This document shows, in pieces, positions 6,289-14,654 of a DNA stretch of 39,534 bases. Positions within the stretch are counted from its first letter, which is position 1, and each line of letters opens with the position of its first letter. A program made the position numbers and the translations under genes. Origin of the DNA: Epilithonimonas tenax DSM 16811 (lineage in GTDB: Bacteria > Bacteroidota > Bacteroidia > Flavobacteriales > Weeksellaceae). The stretch is from the NCBI RefSeq assembly GCF_000428485.1, contig NZ_AUAA01000030.1, positions 1-39,534 of the forward strand. The letters are read 5' to 3'. The notes beneath the pieces were generated by a model that was given only the letters and a program-made list of their open reading frames with translations, was not told where the DNA came from and did not search any database.

Positions 6289-9200
6289 ATGTCTCAAAAC
6301 AAAAGAATTTTCGTAGAAAAAAGAGGAATTTTCGATGTAGAAAGTCCTAAAATTTTTGATGAAGAAAAAGCGGTGGTTCCATCTATCCAAAGCGTAAAAG
6401 TATACAATGTGTACGATATTTTCAATTTGAATGACGGCGAGTTTGAAAAGGTAGTTAACAGCACTTTCGTTGACCCGGTTACCGATATTTTAATCGAAGA
6501 AAATCCTGCAAGAGGAATTTATTTCGCATTAGAATTTCTGCCTGGACAATACGACCAGCGTGCCGATTCTGCGCAGCAATGTATTGCTTTACTTACTGGA
6601 AATGAGAAGACTAAAGTAAGAAGTGGTAAACTTATCGAATTCGAAGGAGTTTCTGAATCTGATTTAGGTAAAATTAAAGACCTTCTCATCAATAAAGTAG
6701 AATCTCAGGAGAAAGATTTATCAACTTTAAATATTCCTGCGGAAGAAACACCGTCAAAAGTGATTATTCACGAAGGTTTTATCAATTTTGATGATGCTCA
6801 GCTTGAAGAATTCTTTAATAATCACGGTTTTGCATTAGGATTGGATGATTTGAAATTTATTCAGGAATATTTTAGAACTGAAAAAAGAAATCCTACCGAA
6901 ACTGAATTAAAAGTTTTAGACACCTATTGGAGTGACCACTGCCGTCACACAACGTTTGAAACAGAGTTGTCAAATATCGAATTTGAAGGACAATTTAAAC
7001 ATACATTGGAAACTATTTTCAATGATTATATCGAAAAAAGAAAATTCTTAGGACGCGAATTGAAACCCATTTCTTTGATGGATCTGGCGACTGTTTGCGC
7101 AAGATATTTCCATAAAACAGGCAACTTAGAAAATTTGGTGGTTTCTGACGAGATCAACGCTTGTACCATTCAAATTGAAGCTGAATACGATGGTAAAAAA
7201 GAACCTTGGTATTTATTATTCAAAAACGAAACACACAATCACCCAACAGAAATTGAACCTTTCGGTGGTGCTTCAACTTGTTTAGGTGGCGCAATTAGAG
7301 ATCCTTTATCTGGGCGTTCTTTTGTTTTCCAGGCAATGAGATTAACGGGCGCTGCAGATGTGTTGGAGCCGGTTGACCAAACTTTACCAGGGAAATTACC
7401 TCAAAAAACAATCACAAAACAGGCTGCAAACGGATACTCTTCTTACGGTAACCAAATCGGTTTGGCAACTACAATGGTTTCCGAAATTTACGATGAAGGC
7501 TACAAAGCAAAAAGAATGGAAGTTGGTTTTGTAACCGGCGCTGTTCCTGTAGATTGGGTAAGACGCGAAAAGCCTGAAGCTGGCGATTCTATCATCATTT
7601 TAGGTGGAGCAACTGGTCGTGACGGTGTTGGCGGAGCAAGCGGAAGTTCTAAAGAGCAGGACGAAACTTCTATACACACGATGAGTTCTGAGGTTCAGAA
7701 AGGAAATGCGGTTGAAGAACGTAAAATTCAGAGGTTATTCAGAAATCCTGAAGTGACGAGATTGATTAAAAAGTCTAATGATTTCGGAGCGGGTGGAGTT
7801 TCTGTGGCCATCGGTGAAATCGCTGATTCTTTGGAAGTTAATCTAGATGTTTTACCATTAAAATACGAAGGTTTGAACGGAACTGAGCTTGCTATTTCTG
7901 AATCTCAGGAAAGAATGGCGGTTGTGGTTGAACCAAAAGATAAAGAGCAGTTTATCAAATTCTGTGAAGCTGAGAACATTGTCGCTGTTGAAGTGGCAAA
8001 AGTGACAGATTCCGGAAGAATGCAGATGTTCTGGAAAGGTGATAAGATTGTTGATCTTTCAAGAGAATTTCTTGATACTAATGGCTGTTCTAAAAGTCAG
8101 GAAGTTAAGATTACACATCTCAATGAAGTAAAAGACGAAACTCAGACTTTTAATGAAGAGAATTTCCTGAAAATTTTAAGCGACAAAAACGTTGCTTCTC
8201 AAAAAGGTTTGTTGGAAATGTTTGATTCTTCTATCGGTGCCACTACGGTTGCGATGCCTTTGGGTGGAAAATACCAGCAGACTTTGATGGAAGGAAGCGC
8301 TCAAACTCTGCCTATTTTAGGTGCAAAAGATGTTGAAACGGTTTCTTTTGCCAGTTGGGGATTTGATGCCGAAATTTCAAAGCAAAACTCATTATTGGGC
8401 GCTTCTTATGCCGTTGTAGAAAGCGTTGCTAAAATCGTGGCGATGGGTGGCGATTATAAAAATATTAGACTTAGTTTTCAGGAGTATTTTGAGAAATTAG
8501 GTCAGAATCCTGAGAAATGGGGCAAGCCATTAGCTTCTCTTTTGGGAGCTTATGATGCACAGATTAATCTTGGTTTGGCTGCCATCGGAGGTAAAGATTC
8601 AATGAGTGGTACGTATCAGGATTTGAATGTTCCGCCAACGTTGATTTCTTTCGCTTGTGCTAATGGAGAAAAGAAAAATGTGATCTCTCCAGAATTTAAA
8701 CAAGCAGGAAATAAACTGTATTTCTTCAATCATATTCCACAGGAAAACGGACTTCCAAATTACGAAAATCTGAAGGCTGTTTTTGAATTGATTTTCGAAA
8801 ATATCAAAGCTGGAAAAATAGTTTCAGTGAAGACTGTGAAAGAAGGAGGCGTTGCAGTTGCTTTAGCAAAAATGAGTTTCGGTAACAGATTGGGAGCTGA
8901 AATAAATAGGGCTGATGAGAATGTTTTATTGGCTAAAAATATCGGAAGTTTTATCATCGAAGCAACAGAAAACTTAAGTATTAATCAACTTCAATTAATA
9001 GGTGAAGTTAAAAATTCTGATTATTTGAAAATCAGTAATTTAGAATTTAAAATCGAAAAATTACTTGAAGCCAACACAAAAACGTTTGAAAACCTTTTCT
9101 CAACGGTTGAAAAAGAAAAATTAGTGGTTGAATTGGATTCAAAATTGAACTCAATTAACCCAAGAAATATCATTATTAAGAAACACGGTCTTGCTCAGCC

Positions 9201-9987
9201 GAGAGTTTTTGCACCAATCTTCCCGGGAACAAATTGCGAATACGATACGCTGAATGCATTCCAAAAAGAAGGTGCCGTTGTTAGTAGTTTGCCTTTGATT
9301 AATATCAATCATCAACTGCTGGACGAAAGCATCAACGCTTGGGTAGAAGAAATTAAACAGTCTCAGATTTTAGCATTCTCCGGAGGGTTTTCTGCGGGTG
9401 ACGAACCAGACGGTTCTGCTAAGTTTATTGTGAATGTTTTGAAGAACGAAAAGATGAGAAATGCCGTTCACGAATTGCTAGATAGAGACGGAATGATCAT
9501 TGGAATCTGTAACGGTTTCCAGGCTTTGGTGAAGTCAGGATTGTTGCCTTACGGAAGAATTAAGGACTTGGATGAAAATTCTCCGACCTTAGCTCACAAT
9601 GCCATCAGAAGACATATTTCTCAAATGGTGAATGTGAAGGTTTTGAATGACGAATCACCTTGGCTGAAAGGAATGAAAGATCAAGTTTATACGATTCCAA
9701 TTTCTCACGGTGAAGGTCGATTTATGGCTTCGGAAGCGGAAATTCAGAAGTTGTACGAAAATGGCCAGATTGCAACGCAATACCAAGATTTAGAAGGAAA
9801 CATTGCTCACGGAATGCCGTTCAATCCCAATAACTCATTATTCGGAATTGAAGGAATTACCAGTCCAGACGGTAAAATTTATGGTAGAATGGGGCATCCG
9901 GAACGTTTTGCAGAAGGGTTAATGAAAAATATTCCTACTGCGAATTATCACAACATCTTCAAAAATGGAGTGGAGTACTTCAAATAA
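6289..9987 (+). CDS. purL: phosphoribosylformylglycinamidine synthase
   Basis: A 1232-residue single-chain FGAR amidotransferase, the large PurL type that fuses the PurS-like, synthase and glutaminase parts. It converts FGAR, glutamine and ATP to FGAM in IMP synthesis. Visible blocks: TYWSDHCRHTTFET (about residue 209), FKNETHNHPTEIEPFGGA (about 312) with the nucleotide/metal site, a second AIRS-like half (GGKDSMSGTY), and a C-terminal class I glutaminase with PGTNCEYDT, GICNGFQAL (nucleophile Cys1074), SHGEGRF and GHPERF. Length is slightly below the enterobacterial enzyme, as usual in Bacteroidota. Its neighbour purB carries another step of the pathway. A terminator follows within 16 nt of the stop and overlaps the next gene's start. 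Confidence 0.98.
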   Translation: MSQNKRIFVEKRGIFDVESPKIFDEEKAVVPSIQSVKVYNVYDIFNLNDGEFEKVVNSTFVDPVTDILIEENPARGIYFALEFLPGQYDQRADSAQQCIALLTGNEKTKVRSGKLIEFEGVSESDLGKIKDLLINKVESQEKDLSTLNIPAEETPSKVIIHEGFINFDDAQLEEFFNNHGFALGLDDLKFIQEYFRTEKRNPTETELKVLDTYWSDHCRHTTFETELSNIEFEGQFKHTLETIFNDYIEKRKFLGRELKPISLMDLATVCARYFHKTGNLENLVVSDEINACTIQIEAEYDGKKEPWYLLFKNETHNHPTEIEPFGGASTCLGGAIRDPLSGRSFVFQAMRLTGAADVLEPVDQTLPGKLPQKTITKQAANGYSSYGNQIGLATTMVSEIYDEGYKAKRMEVGFVTGAVPVDWVRREKPEAGDSIIILGGATGRDGVGGASGSSKEQDETSIHTMSSEVQKGNAVEERKIQRLFRNPEVTRLIKKSNDFGAGGVSVAIGEIADSLEVNLDVLPLKYEGLNGTELAISESQERMAVVVEPKDKEQFIKFCEAENIVAVEVAKVTDSGRMQMFWKGDKIVDLSREFLDTNGCSKSQEVKITHLNEVKDETQTFNEENFLKILSDKNVASQKGLLEMFDSSIGATTVAMPLGGKYQQTLMEGSAQTLPILGAKDVETVSFASWGFDAEISKQNSLLGASYAVVESVAKIVAMGGDYKNIRLSFQEYFEKLGQNPEKWGKPLASLLGAYDAQINLGLAAIGGKDSMSGTYQDLNVPPTLISFACANGEKKNVISPEFKQAGNKLYFFNHIPQENGLPNYENLKAVFELIFENIKAGKIVSVKTVKEGGVAVALAKMSFGNRLGAEINRADENVLLAKNIGSFIIEATENLSINQLQLIGEVKNSDYLKISNLEFKIEKLLEANTKTFENLFSTVEKEKLVVELDSKLNSINPRNIIIKKHGLAQPRVFAPIFPGTNCEYDTLNAFQKEGAVVSSLPLININHQLLDESINAWVEEIKQSQILAFSGGFSAGDEPDGSAKFIVNVLKNEKMRNAVHELLDRDGMIIGICNGFQALVKSGLLPYGRIKDLDENSPTLAHNAIRRHISQMVNVKVLNDESPWLKGMKDQVYTIPISHGEGRFMASEAEIQKLYENGQIATQYQDLEGNIAHGMPFNPNNSLFGIEGITSPDGKIYGRMGHPERFAEGLMKNIPTANYHNIFKNGVEYFK

Positions 9988-10000
9988 TAATAAAAAGGAA

Positions 10001-10357
10001 ATGGCTGTCATTAATGGCAGCCTTTTTTCTGATTTGTCTGGATTCTACGAAGAAGTTTCAGCAATCTTGATGGAAGGCGCAGGCTGGAAATTGGGCACGC
10101 TAGATGGTTTTGATGATATTCTTTATGGATTTCAGGGGGAGATTATTTGGAAAGATTCTGAGAAATCTAAACAAGATTTGGGCTTTGAAGCAACCAAAGA
10201 ATTTTATCAAAATAAAATCAAGCAAGGAAAACCTTTTAATATTAATTTGATTCAACAAAAACTGGATGAACTGGTGGCAGGAAACGGACCGACTTTATTT
10301 GATATATTGTTTGAGATTATAGAATCACATCAAAATATAAGGTTGATTTTAAAGTGA
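10001..10357 (+). CDS. barstar-like (barnase inhibitor) protein
   Basis: A 118-residue acidic protein. The pattern INGSLFSDLSGFYEEVS, then LGTLDGFDDILYG, then IIWKDSEKSKQDLG matches the barstar fold (strand, helix with FYxEv, the LDxxxDxL inhibitory helix, strand). Barstar proteins block RNases of the barnase type. The ATG at 10001 is preceded by AAAAAGGA and gives the standard barstar N-terminus; an in-frame ATG at 9965 lies inside purL and is less likely. No barnase-like gene is in the window, so it is an orphan. The first nine codons form a strong terminator hairpin (10003-10028). It could also be a solitary stress protein of the YhcO type. Recognition is by pattern only. Confidence 0.62.
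   Translation: MAVINGSLFSDLSGFYEEVSAILMEGAGWKLGTLDGFDDILYGFQGEIIWKDSEKSKQDLGFEATKEFYQNKIKQGKPFNINLIQQKLDELVAGNGPTLFDILFEIIESHQNIRLILK
10003..10028 (+). terminator. terminator of purL overlapping the barstar start
   Basis: A 10-nt arm (10003-10012) pairs with 10013-10022 with one G-T pair (the innermost bases would form a small loop), followed directly by six T (10023-10028). It is 16 nt after the purL stop, the normal place for a terminator, but its first base is the G of the barstar ATG. Confidence 0.8.
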
Positions 10358-10381
10358 TACCAGTTTTTTTGACCATTAAAT

Positions 10382-10407
10382 TGCTTTCATATCTGGAAGC
10401 ATTTTTT
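10382..10407 (+). terminator. terminator after the barstar-like gene
   Basis: TGCTTTC (10382-10388) pairs with GGAAGCA (10395-10401, one wobble), followed by six T. Confidence 0.6.
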
Positions 10408-10448
10408 CTTTAGCACAATGTTTGAATTAATCATAAAAATCTACGTTT

Positions 10449-13346
10449 ATGAGTGCGGGAAATCTAAATACAATACTACTGAAAATATTAAAATGGTTGG
10501 GAATTACGATTGCTTCTATCCTATTTTTAATGTTCATTATTCCGATTCTTTTTCCCGGTCAGATCTCAAATCAGGTCAAGATATTTGCTAATAAACACTT
10601 GGCTGGAGAGTTGGATTATAAGAAAACTCAGCTTACTTTTTTTCGCCACTTCCCTTCTCTCACAGTATCTGTGGACGACTTCTTACTCAAAGGATCAAAG
10701 CCATTTCAACAAGATACATTGCTCGCGGCAAAAGACGTTTCAGTCGGAATCAATCTTAAAAATTTAATATTTGAACAGGAAATCAAAATTGATGAAATAT
10801 ATGTAAACGACGCTACAGCCAATGTTTTCGTCAATTCCAAAGGTCAAGCCAATTACAATGTTTATGTTTCCAAACCTTCGGAGAAGCAGAAAGATACAAC
10901 GGAAGCTGGCGCATCCATCAAATTAGATTTAATCAAACTAATAAACTGGAACATCAAATACAATGACCACGCAGCCAATGTATTTGTAAATGCGAAAGGT
11001 CTTAATTATACTGGAAAAGGTGGATTGAGCGAAGATATTTTTGACCTCGAGACCGACCTTGGAATTGACAAACTTGATTTTGCTCTGAACCGGATTTGGT
11101 ACGCCAAAGAAAAATCACTTCACGCAGATTTGATCACTAGAATCAACACCAATGCCTTGACTTTTGTGTTGAGCAAAAATGAATTGAGAATCAATGAACT
11201 GCCTTTGAAATTCACAGGTTTTGTGAGTATTTTGAAGGATGGATATAATCTGAATATCAATGCAGCTTCGGAAAAAACGACCATTAAAGAAATGCTGTCC
11301 GTATTGCCACCGCAGTATTTGAGTTGGGTGAAGGATACAAAGATTGAAGGTAACAGTGATTTATTTTTCAGTTTAAAAGGAAGGTTCAGTGAGCCGAAAA
11401 ACCAAAAGCCAGATTTGAAAGCCAGTCTGAAAGTGAATGATGGTTTTGTTTCCAACAGCGATGCGCCGGTTCCAATGAACAATCTGAATCTGAATTTGAA
11501 CGTGGATTTACCTTCTCTTGACACAAACAAACTCCTACTCGACCTTCGAAATCTGAGTTTTGACCTAGGTAAAAATAATAAATTCCGAGCCGTTGTGAGA
11601 ACACAAGGAATGGATGAGATGAAGATCAATGCCAACATCAAAGGCGGCATTGATTTGGCCACCTTGGATGCGGCGTTGGGATTGAAGGATATTGAGCTGA
11701 AAGGTTTGATGAATACGGATATTCAATCGAATGGAATATTCAATTTAGATAAAAGATTATTCCCAAAAACAAAAGCTTATCTGAATCTGAAAAACGGCTG
11801 GCTAAAAACGAAATATTACCCCAATGCGATCCAGAACATCAATATTTTAGCGAATATTTATAACACAGATGGGACTTTCAAAAGTCTGGGTGTGAAACTT
11901 GATCCGTTCAAATTTGATTTTGAAGGCAACCCGGTTTTTGTGAATGCAGACCTTCAAAACTTCGAAGATCTGTTGTACAAAGTCAAAGCAAAAGGTGTTT
12001 TGAACATTGGCCGAATCTATCAGGTTTTCAGGAAAGAAGGTTTGGATGTCAGCGGTCTGATAATGGCCGATCTGTCTCTAAACGGAAGACAAAGTTACGC
12101 GACAACCGGACAATACAGCAGACTGGACAACCGGGGAAATCTGATTCTTAAAAATATAAAAGCTACGACTGAATATCTTCCGAAATCATTCTTCATAAAA
12201 GAAGGCAACTTCGAGTTTGAAAATGAAAAAATGTGGTTCAGAAAGTTTTATGCAACTTATGGGAAATCTGATTTCGCTTTGAATGGCTATCTTTTAAATA
12301 CGATCAATTATTTTATTGAGAGAAAAGGAACTTTGCACGGGAAATTTCATCTCAAATCCAATTATATTTTGGTTGATGAATTTATGGCGTTGAAAGAAGG
12401 CGACAACAAAGACAAATCGCTGGCTGTAGAATATGCGAAAGAAGAAAATCCGAAAAGCAGCGGCGTCGTGATTGTTCCTACAAACCTGGATGTTGCTTTG
12501 GAAGCAAATGCGAAAAAAGTAGAATTCAAAGGGCTTGGATTGAATAATCTGGTTGGATTGGCGTCTGTCAACAAGGGCGAAGTGTACCTGAAGAATACAA
12601 GCTTCGACATTGTCGGAAGCCGAATGGGAATTGATGCGAGATATCAGAATGAATCACCGATCACGGCCAATTATGATGTCGCATTGAAAGTCGATAACTT
12701 CAATGTACAAAGGGCTTACAAAGAAATTGATATGATTCGTGAAATGGCAACTGCAGCCAAAGATGTCAAAGGAATTGTTTCTCTTGATTACAAATTGAAA
12801 GGCGATTTTGATGGGAATATGAAACCGATCTACCCATCTCTTGAAGGTGGCGGAAACGTCAACCTGAAAGATGTGGAAGTCAAAAACCTGAAAATGCTTT
12901 CCGCTGTTGGAAGTGGTATTGGCGCAGATGCCTTTAACAATCCCGATATGAAGGGCGTTGACATCAAAACAAATATCAAAAACAATTTGATTCACGTGGA
13001 TCCATTTACTTTCAAAGTTTCGGTTTTGAGACCATCCATCAGCGGAACGACGAGTTTCAATGGCCTGCTCGATTTCCGAATCAGAGTTGGTTTGCCACCT
13101 GGAGGATGGATTGGTTTCCCTGTTGTAGTAACCGGAACGCACGAGAAACCGAAAATCAAAATCTTCAGCAAAACCGGACAAGGCATTTTGGACGCGCTTT
13201 ACAACACCAAATCCAACAAAGTCATCCGAGAAGAAAAACGAGCTGAGAAAAAATCCCGAGCGCAACAACGAAAAGACAAACGAGCGCAGGAAAAGAAAGC
13301 TGAGAATGCGGAGAAACAGGTTAGTAAGGATGTGAAAGAGAAATAA
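10449..13346 (+). CDS. AsmA family protein
   Basis: A 965-residue AsmA-like protein. One N-terminal membrane helix (about residues 13-35, ILKWLGITIASILFLMFIIPILF) anchors it in the inner membrane, and the long remainder is periplasmic. The first 150 residues have the AsmA start (FFRHFPSLTVSVDDFLLKG, DTLLAAKDVSVGINLKNLIF), and the C-terminal part carries the AsmA_2 block (SISGTTSFNGLLDFRIRVGLPPG). Such proteins form extended beta-bridges related to VPS13/TamB that move phospholipid to the outer membrane or affect its assembly. The last 40 residues are a highly charged Lys/Arg/Glu tail, possibly a helix. It is a single-gene unit with its own terminator. The lipid-transfer role is inferred from the family. 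Confidence 0.85.
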   Translation: MSAGNLNTILLKILKWLGITIASILFLMFIIPILFPGQISNQVKIFANKHLAGELDYKKTQLTFFRHFPSLTVSVDDFLLKGSKPFQQDTLLAAKDVSVGINLKNLIFEQEIKIDEIYVNDATANVFVNSKGQANYNVYVSKPSEKQKDTTEAGASIKLDLIKLINWNIKYNDHAANVFVNAKGLNYTGKGGLSEDIFDLETDLGIDKLDFALNRIWYAKEKSLHADLITRINTNALTFVLSKNELRINELPLKFTGFVSILKDGYNLNINAASEKTTIKEMLSVLPPQYLSWVKDTKIEGNSDLFFSLKGRFSEPKNQKPDLKASLKVNDGFVSNSDAPVPMNNLNLNLNVDLPSLDTNKLLLDLRNLSFDLGKNNKFRAVVRTQGMDEMKINANIKGGIDLATLDAALGLKDIELKGLMNTDIQSNGIFNLDKRLFPKTKAYLNLKNGWLKTKYYPNAIQNINILANIYNTDGTFKSLGVKLDPFKFDFEGNPVFVNADLQNFEDLLYKVKAKGVLNIGRIYQVFRKEGLDVSGLIMADLSLNGRQSYATTGQYSRLDNRGNLILKNIKATTEYLPKSFFIKEGNFEFENEKMWFRKFYATYGKSDFALNGYLLNTINYFIERKGTLHGKFHLKSNYILVDEFMALKEGDNKDKSLAVEYAKEENPKSSGVVIVPTNLDVALEANAKKVEFKGLGLNNLVGLASVNKGEVYLKNTSFDIVGSRMGIDARYQNESPITANYDVALKVDNFNVQRAYKEIDMIREMATAAKDVKGIVSLDYKLKGDFDGNMKPIYPSLEGGGNVNLKDVEVKNLKMLSAVGSGIGADAFNNPDMKGVDIKTNIKNNLIHVDPFTFKVSVLRPSISGTTSFNGLLDFRIRVGLPPGGWIGFPVVVTGTHEKPKIKIFSKTGQGILDALYNTKSNKVIREEKRAEKKSRAQQRKDKRAQEKKAENAEKQVSKDVKEK

Positions 13347-13350
13347 TGTG

Positions 13351-13380
13351 AAAGCTCCAATTTTTGATTGGAGCTTTTTT
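13351..13380 (+). terminator. terminator of the AsmA gene
   Basis: AAAGCTCCAAT (13351-13361) and ATTGGAGCTTT (13367-13377) are perfectly complementary over 11 bp, followed by more T. It lies 4 nt after the stop codon. Confidence 0.9.
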
Positions 13381-13395
13381 GTTTTGTTTAAGCTA

Positions 13396-13412
13396 GAGCG
13401 AGCGTCTCGCTC
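13396..13412. repeat. REP-like hairpin GAGCGAG-CGT-CTCGCTC
   Basis: A perfect 7-bp stem with a CGT triloop, GC-rich against an AT-rich background, just after the AsmA terminator. Shape (7-bp stem, 3-nt loop) is the same as the RAYT-linked hairpins near 5.5 kb but the sequence differs. I recall similar GAGCGAGACGCTCGC-type repeats in other bacterial genomes; not verified. Confidence 0.6.
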
Positions 13413-13459
13413 GTATGTTCTTTTGTTTGCATTCCTATAACGGTAGTAAAACTTTTTAA

Positions 13460-14212
13460 TTATTCATAATTTCCAGTTCCTTCAATAACATTACCTCCTA
13501 TTTTGTTGGTAGTTTTTGCTAATTCGGATAATTTAGAACTTACTTCTTGGGATTGTGAAACTGCATTTAAATCATCAGAATTATTTTCTAAATCAGTTTT
13601 TAATTTATCTTCTTTATTTTTGAAAAACTTCATTGAATTAATTTGGTTTTCAGTTAATTTATAACTTAAAGTTTTTCTAGCTTCTTCAAAATTATTGACA
13701 TTTAGAAATTTAAACGAATGTCCTTTATTTTCAGAAATACCTAAAGCAATATTTTTTGTTGTTAATATTCTTTTTCCGTATTTATCAATAAAATTAAATT
13801 TCCCAAAAATAGATACAACAACAAACTCATCATCATTAAGAATTATCTTTGTCTTTTCAATCTTATAATTAGGCTTAACTCCTATAGAATCTACACTTTG
13901 GTTTGATATTTTAAAAACTTGTTTTAATAAATTATCAGAATCCTCAGTGTAATCAATACCAAATTCATCTGTCATAAACATTTCTAAAGAACTATCAATA
14001 AATTTTTTTATTTCAGTAATTTCAGCTTTACTATTTATTAAAGAATCTAATTTCAACATATCCCTTTTAGAATTATCTAGAATCTCATTATCTGAAATTT
14101 TTTGAAATTTTTGAACAGAAACTGAATCATTATTTATAGTTGTTATATTCTCTTCGTGCTTTTTACAACTTTCAATAAAAATAAAAACCAAACCAAATAA
14201 AAAATATTTCAT
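13460..14212 (-). CDS. putative lipoprotein, function unknown
   Basis: A 250-residue protein I do not recognise. It begins with a short signal (MKYFLFGLVFIF) and a lipobox-like IESC with Cys16; the following KKHEE resembles the charged export signal that sends Bacteroidota lipoproteins to the cell surface. The rest is polar and rich in Asn, Lys, Asp and Ser, probably mostly helical near both ends, with a central beta segment (IILNDDEFVVVSIFGKFNFIDKYG reads like paired strands). Composition is markedly more AT-rich than its neighbours, and it is flanked by REP-like hairpins on both sides (13396-13412 and 14301-14319), so it may be a recent or transferred gene. No partner is visible. The gene start at 14212 is the only one that gives the signal sequence. 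Confidence 0.65.
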   Translation of the reverse strand: MKYFLFGLVFIFIESCKKHEENITTINNDSVSVQKFQKISDNEILDNSKRDMLKLDSLINSKAEITEIKKFIDSSLEMFMTDEFGIDYTEDSDNLLKQVFKISNQSVDSIGVKPNYKIEKTKIILNDDEFVVVSIFGKFNFIDKYGKRILTTKNIALGISENKGHSFKFLNVNNFEEARKTLSYKLTENQINSMKFFKNKEDKLKTDLENNSDDLNAVSQSQEVSSKLSELAKTTNKIGGNVIEGTGNYE

Positions 14213-14300
14213 ATAAATAATTTAAATATTAAAAAAGTATCGCTAAAATAATTAAACAAATTTTCATACTTAAAAAAGTTTAATTATCATTCACCGATGT

Positions 14301-14319
14301 CGCGGATTTGTAATCCGTG
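14301..14319. repeat. REP-like hairpin CGCGGATT-TGT-AATCCGTG
   Basis: An 8-bp stem with one G-T pair and a TGT triloop, in the same style as the other REP-like hairpins of the window. It sits about 90 nt upstream of the lipoprotein gene on the opposite side from the 13396 hairpin. Confidence 0.55.
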
Positions 14320-14377
14320 ATTTGTGTATTATAAAAGTAATATTAATTTCAGTATCAATCTAAAAAAACTCATTTCA

Positions 14378-14575
14378 TTACAAAACGACCGTTTACAAAC
14401 CAAACAACTTCAGCGGAAGTCTCCCACGATTAGTGGAAAACCAAACAACTTTTACTTTTGTCACAAAACGACGGTTTTCAAACTAAAGTAAAAGTGATTT
14501 GGTTACAAAACCCTCGTTTTCTAACCTCCGCCAAAGTTGTTTGGTCACAAAACGGTTTGCATAACAATTATGACG
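14378..14575. repeat. foldback array of about 42-nt units
   Basis: Five units start near 14378, 14421, 14461, 14503 and 14545. Units A, C, D and E open with TYACAAAAC then a small dyad AAAAC-n-GTTTT; B is degenerate. The second halves alternate in orientation: A and B contain ACCAAACAACTT and continue rightward, while C and D contain its complement (AAGTTGTTTGGT in D, a variant in C). As a result 14399-14459 and 14484-14545 form imperfect inverted arms of about 61 nt around a central dyad near 14463-14478. The array ends about 80 nt before gcdH. Confidence 0.75.
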
Positions 14576-14654
14576 TTTTTCAGAAAATGAATTATTTGTT
14601 AACAAAACTTTTTGGTAATTCAGGAAAAGCTTTATTTTTAGGCAAAACAAAACA

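Larger units (their letters stand above)
14213..14654. other. 442-nt gene-free stretch with a hairpin and a foldback array
   Basis: Between the lipoprotein gene and gcdH. 14213-14290 is plain AT-rich leader DNA, 14301-14319 a REP-like hairpin, 14378-14575 the foldback array described separately, and 14576-14654 AT-rich DNA leading to gcdH. A small reading frame (14458-14700) runs through the array but overlaps gcdH in another frame and I do not call it a gene. Confidence 0.7.

Noticed and set aside
9965-10000. Longer start (ATG at 9965) for the barstar-like gene
   Set aside because: It lies inside purL, adds 12 unrelated residues, and the ATG at 10001 has an AGGA sequence before it and gives the standard barstar N-terminus.
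14378-14575. CRISPR-like array with 42-nt period
   Set aside because: Only about five diverged units, the intervals are similar to each other rather than unique, and no Cas genes are near.
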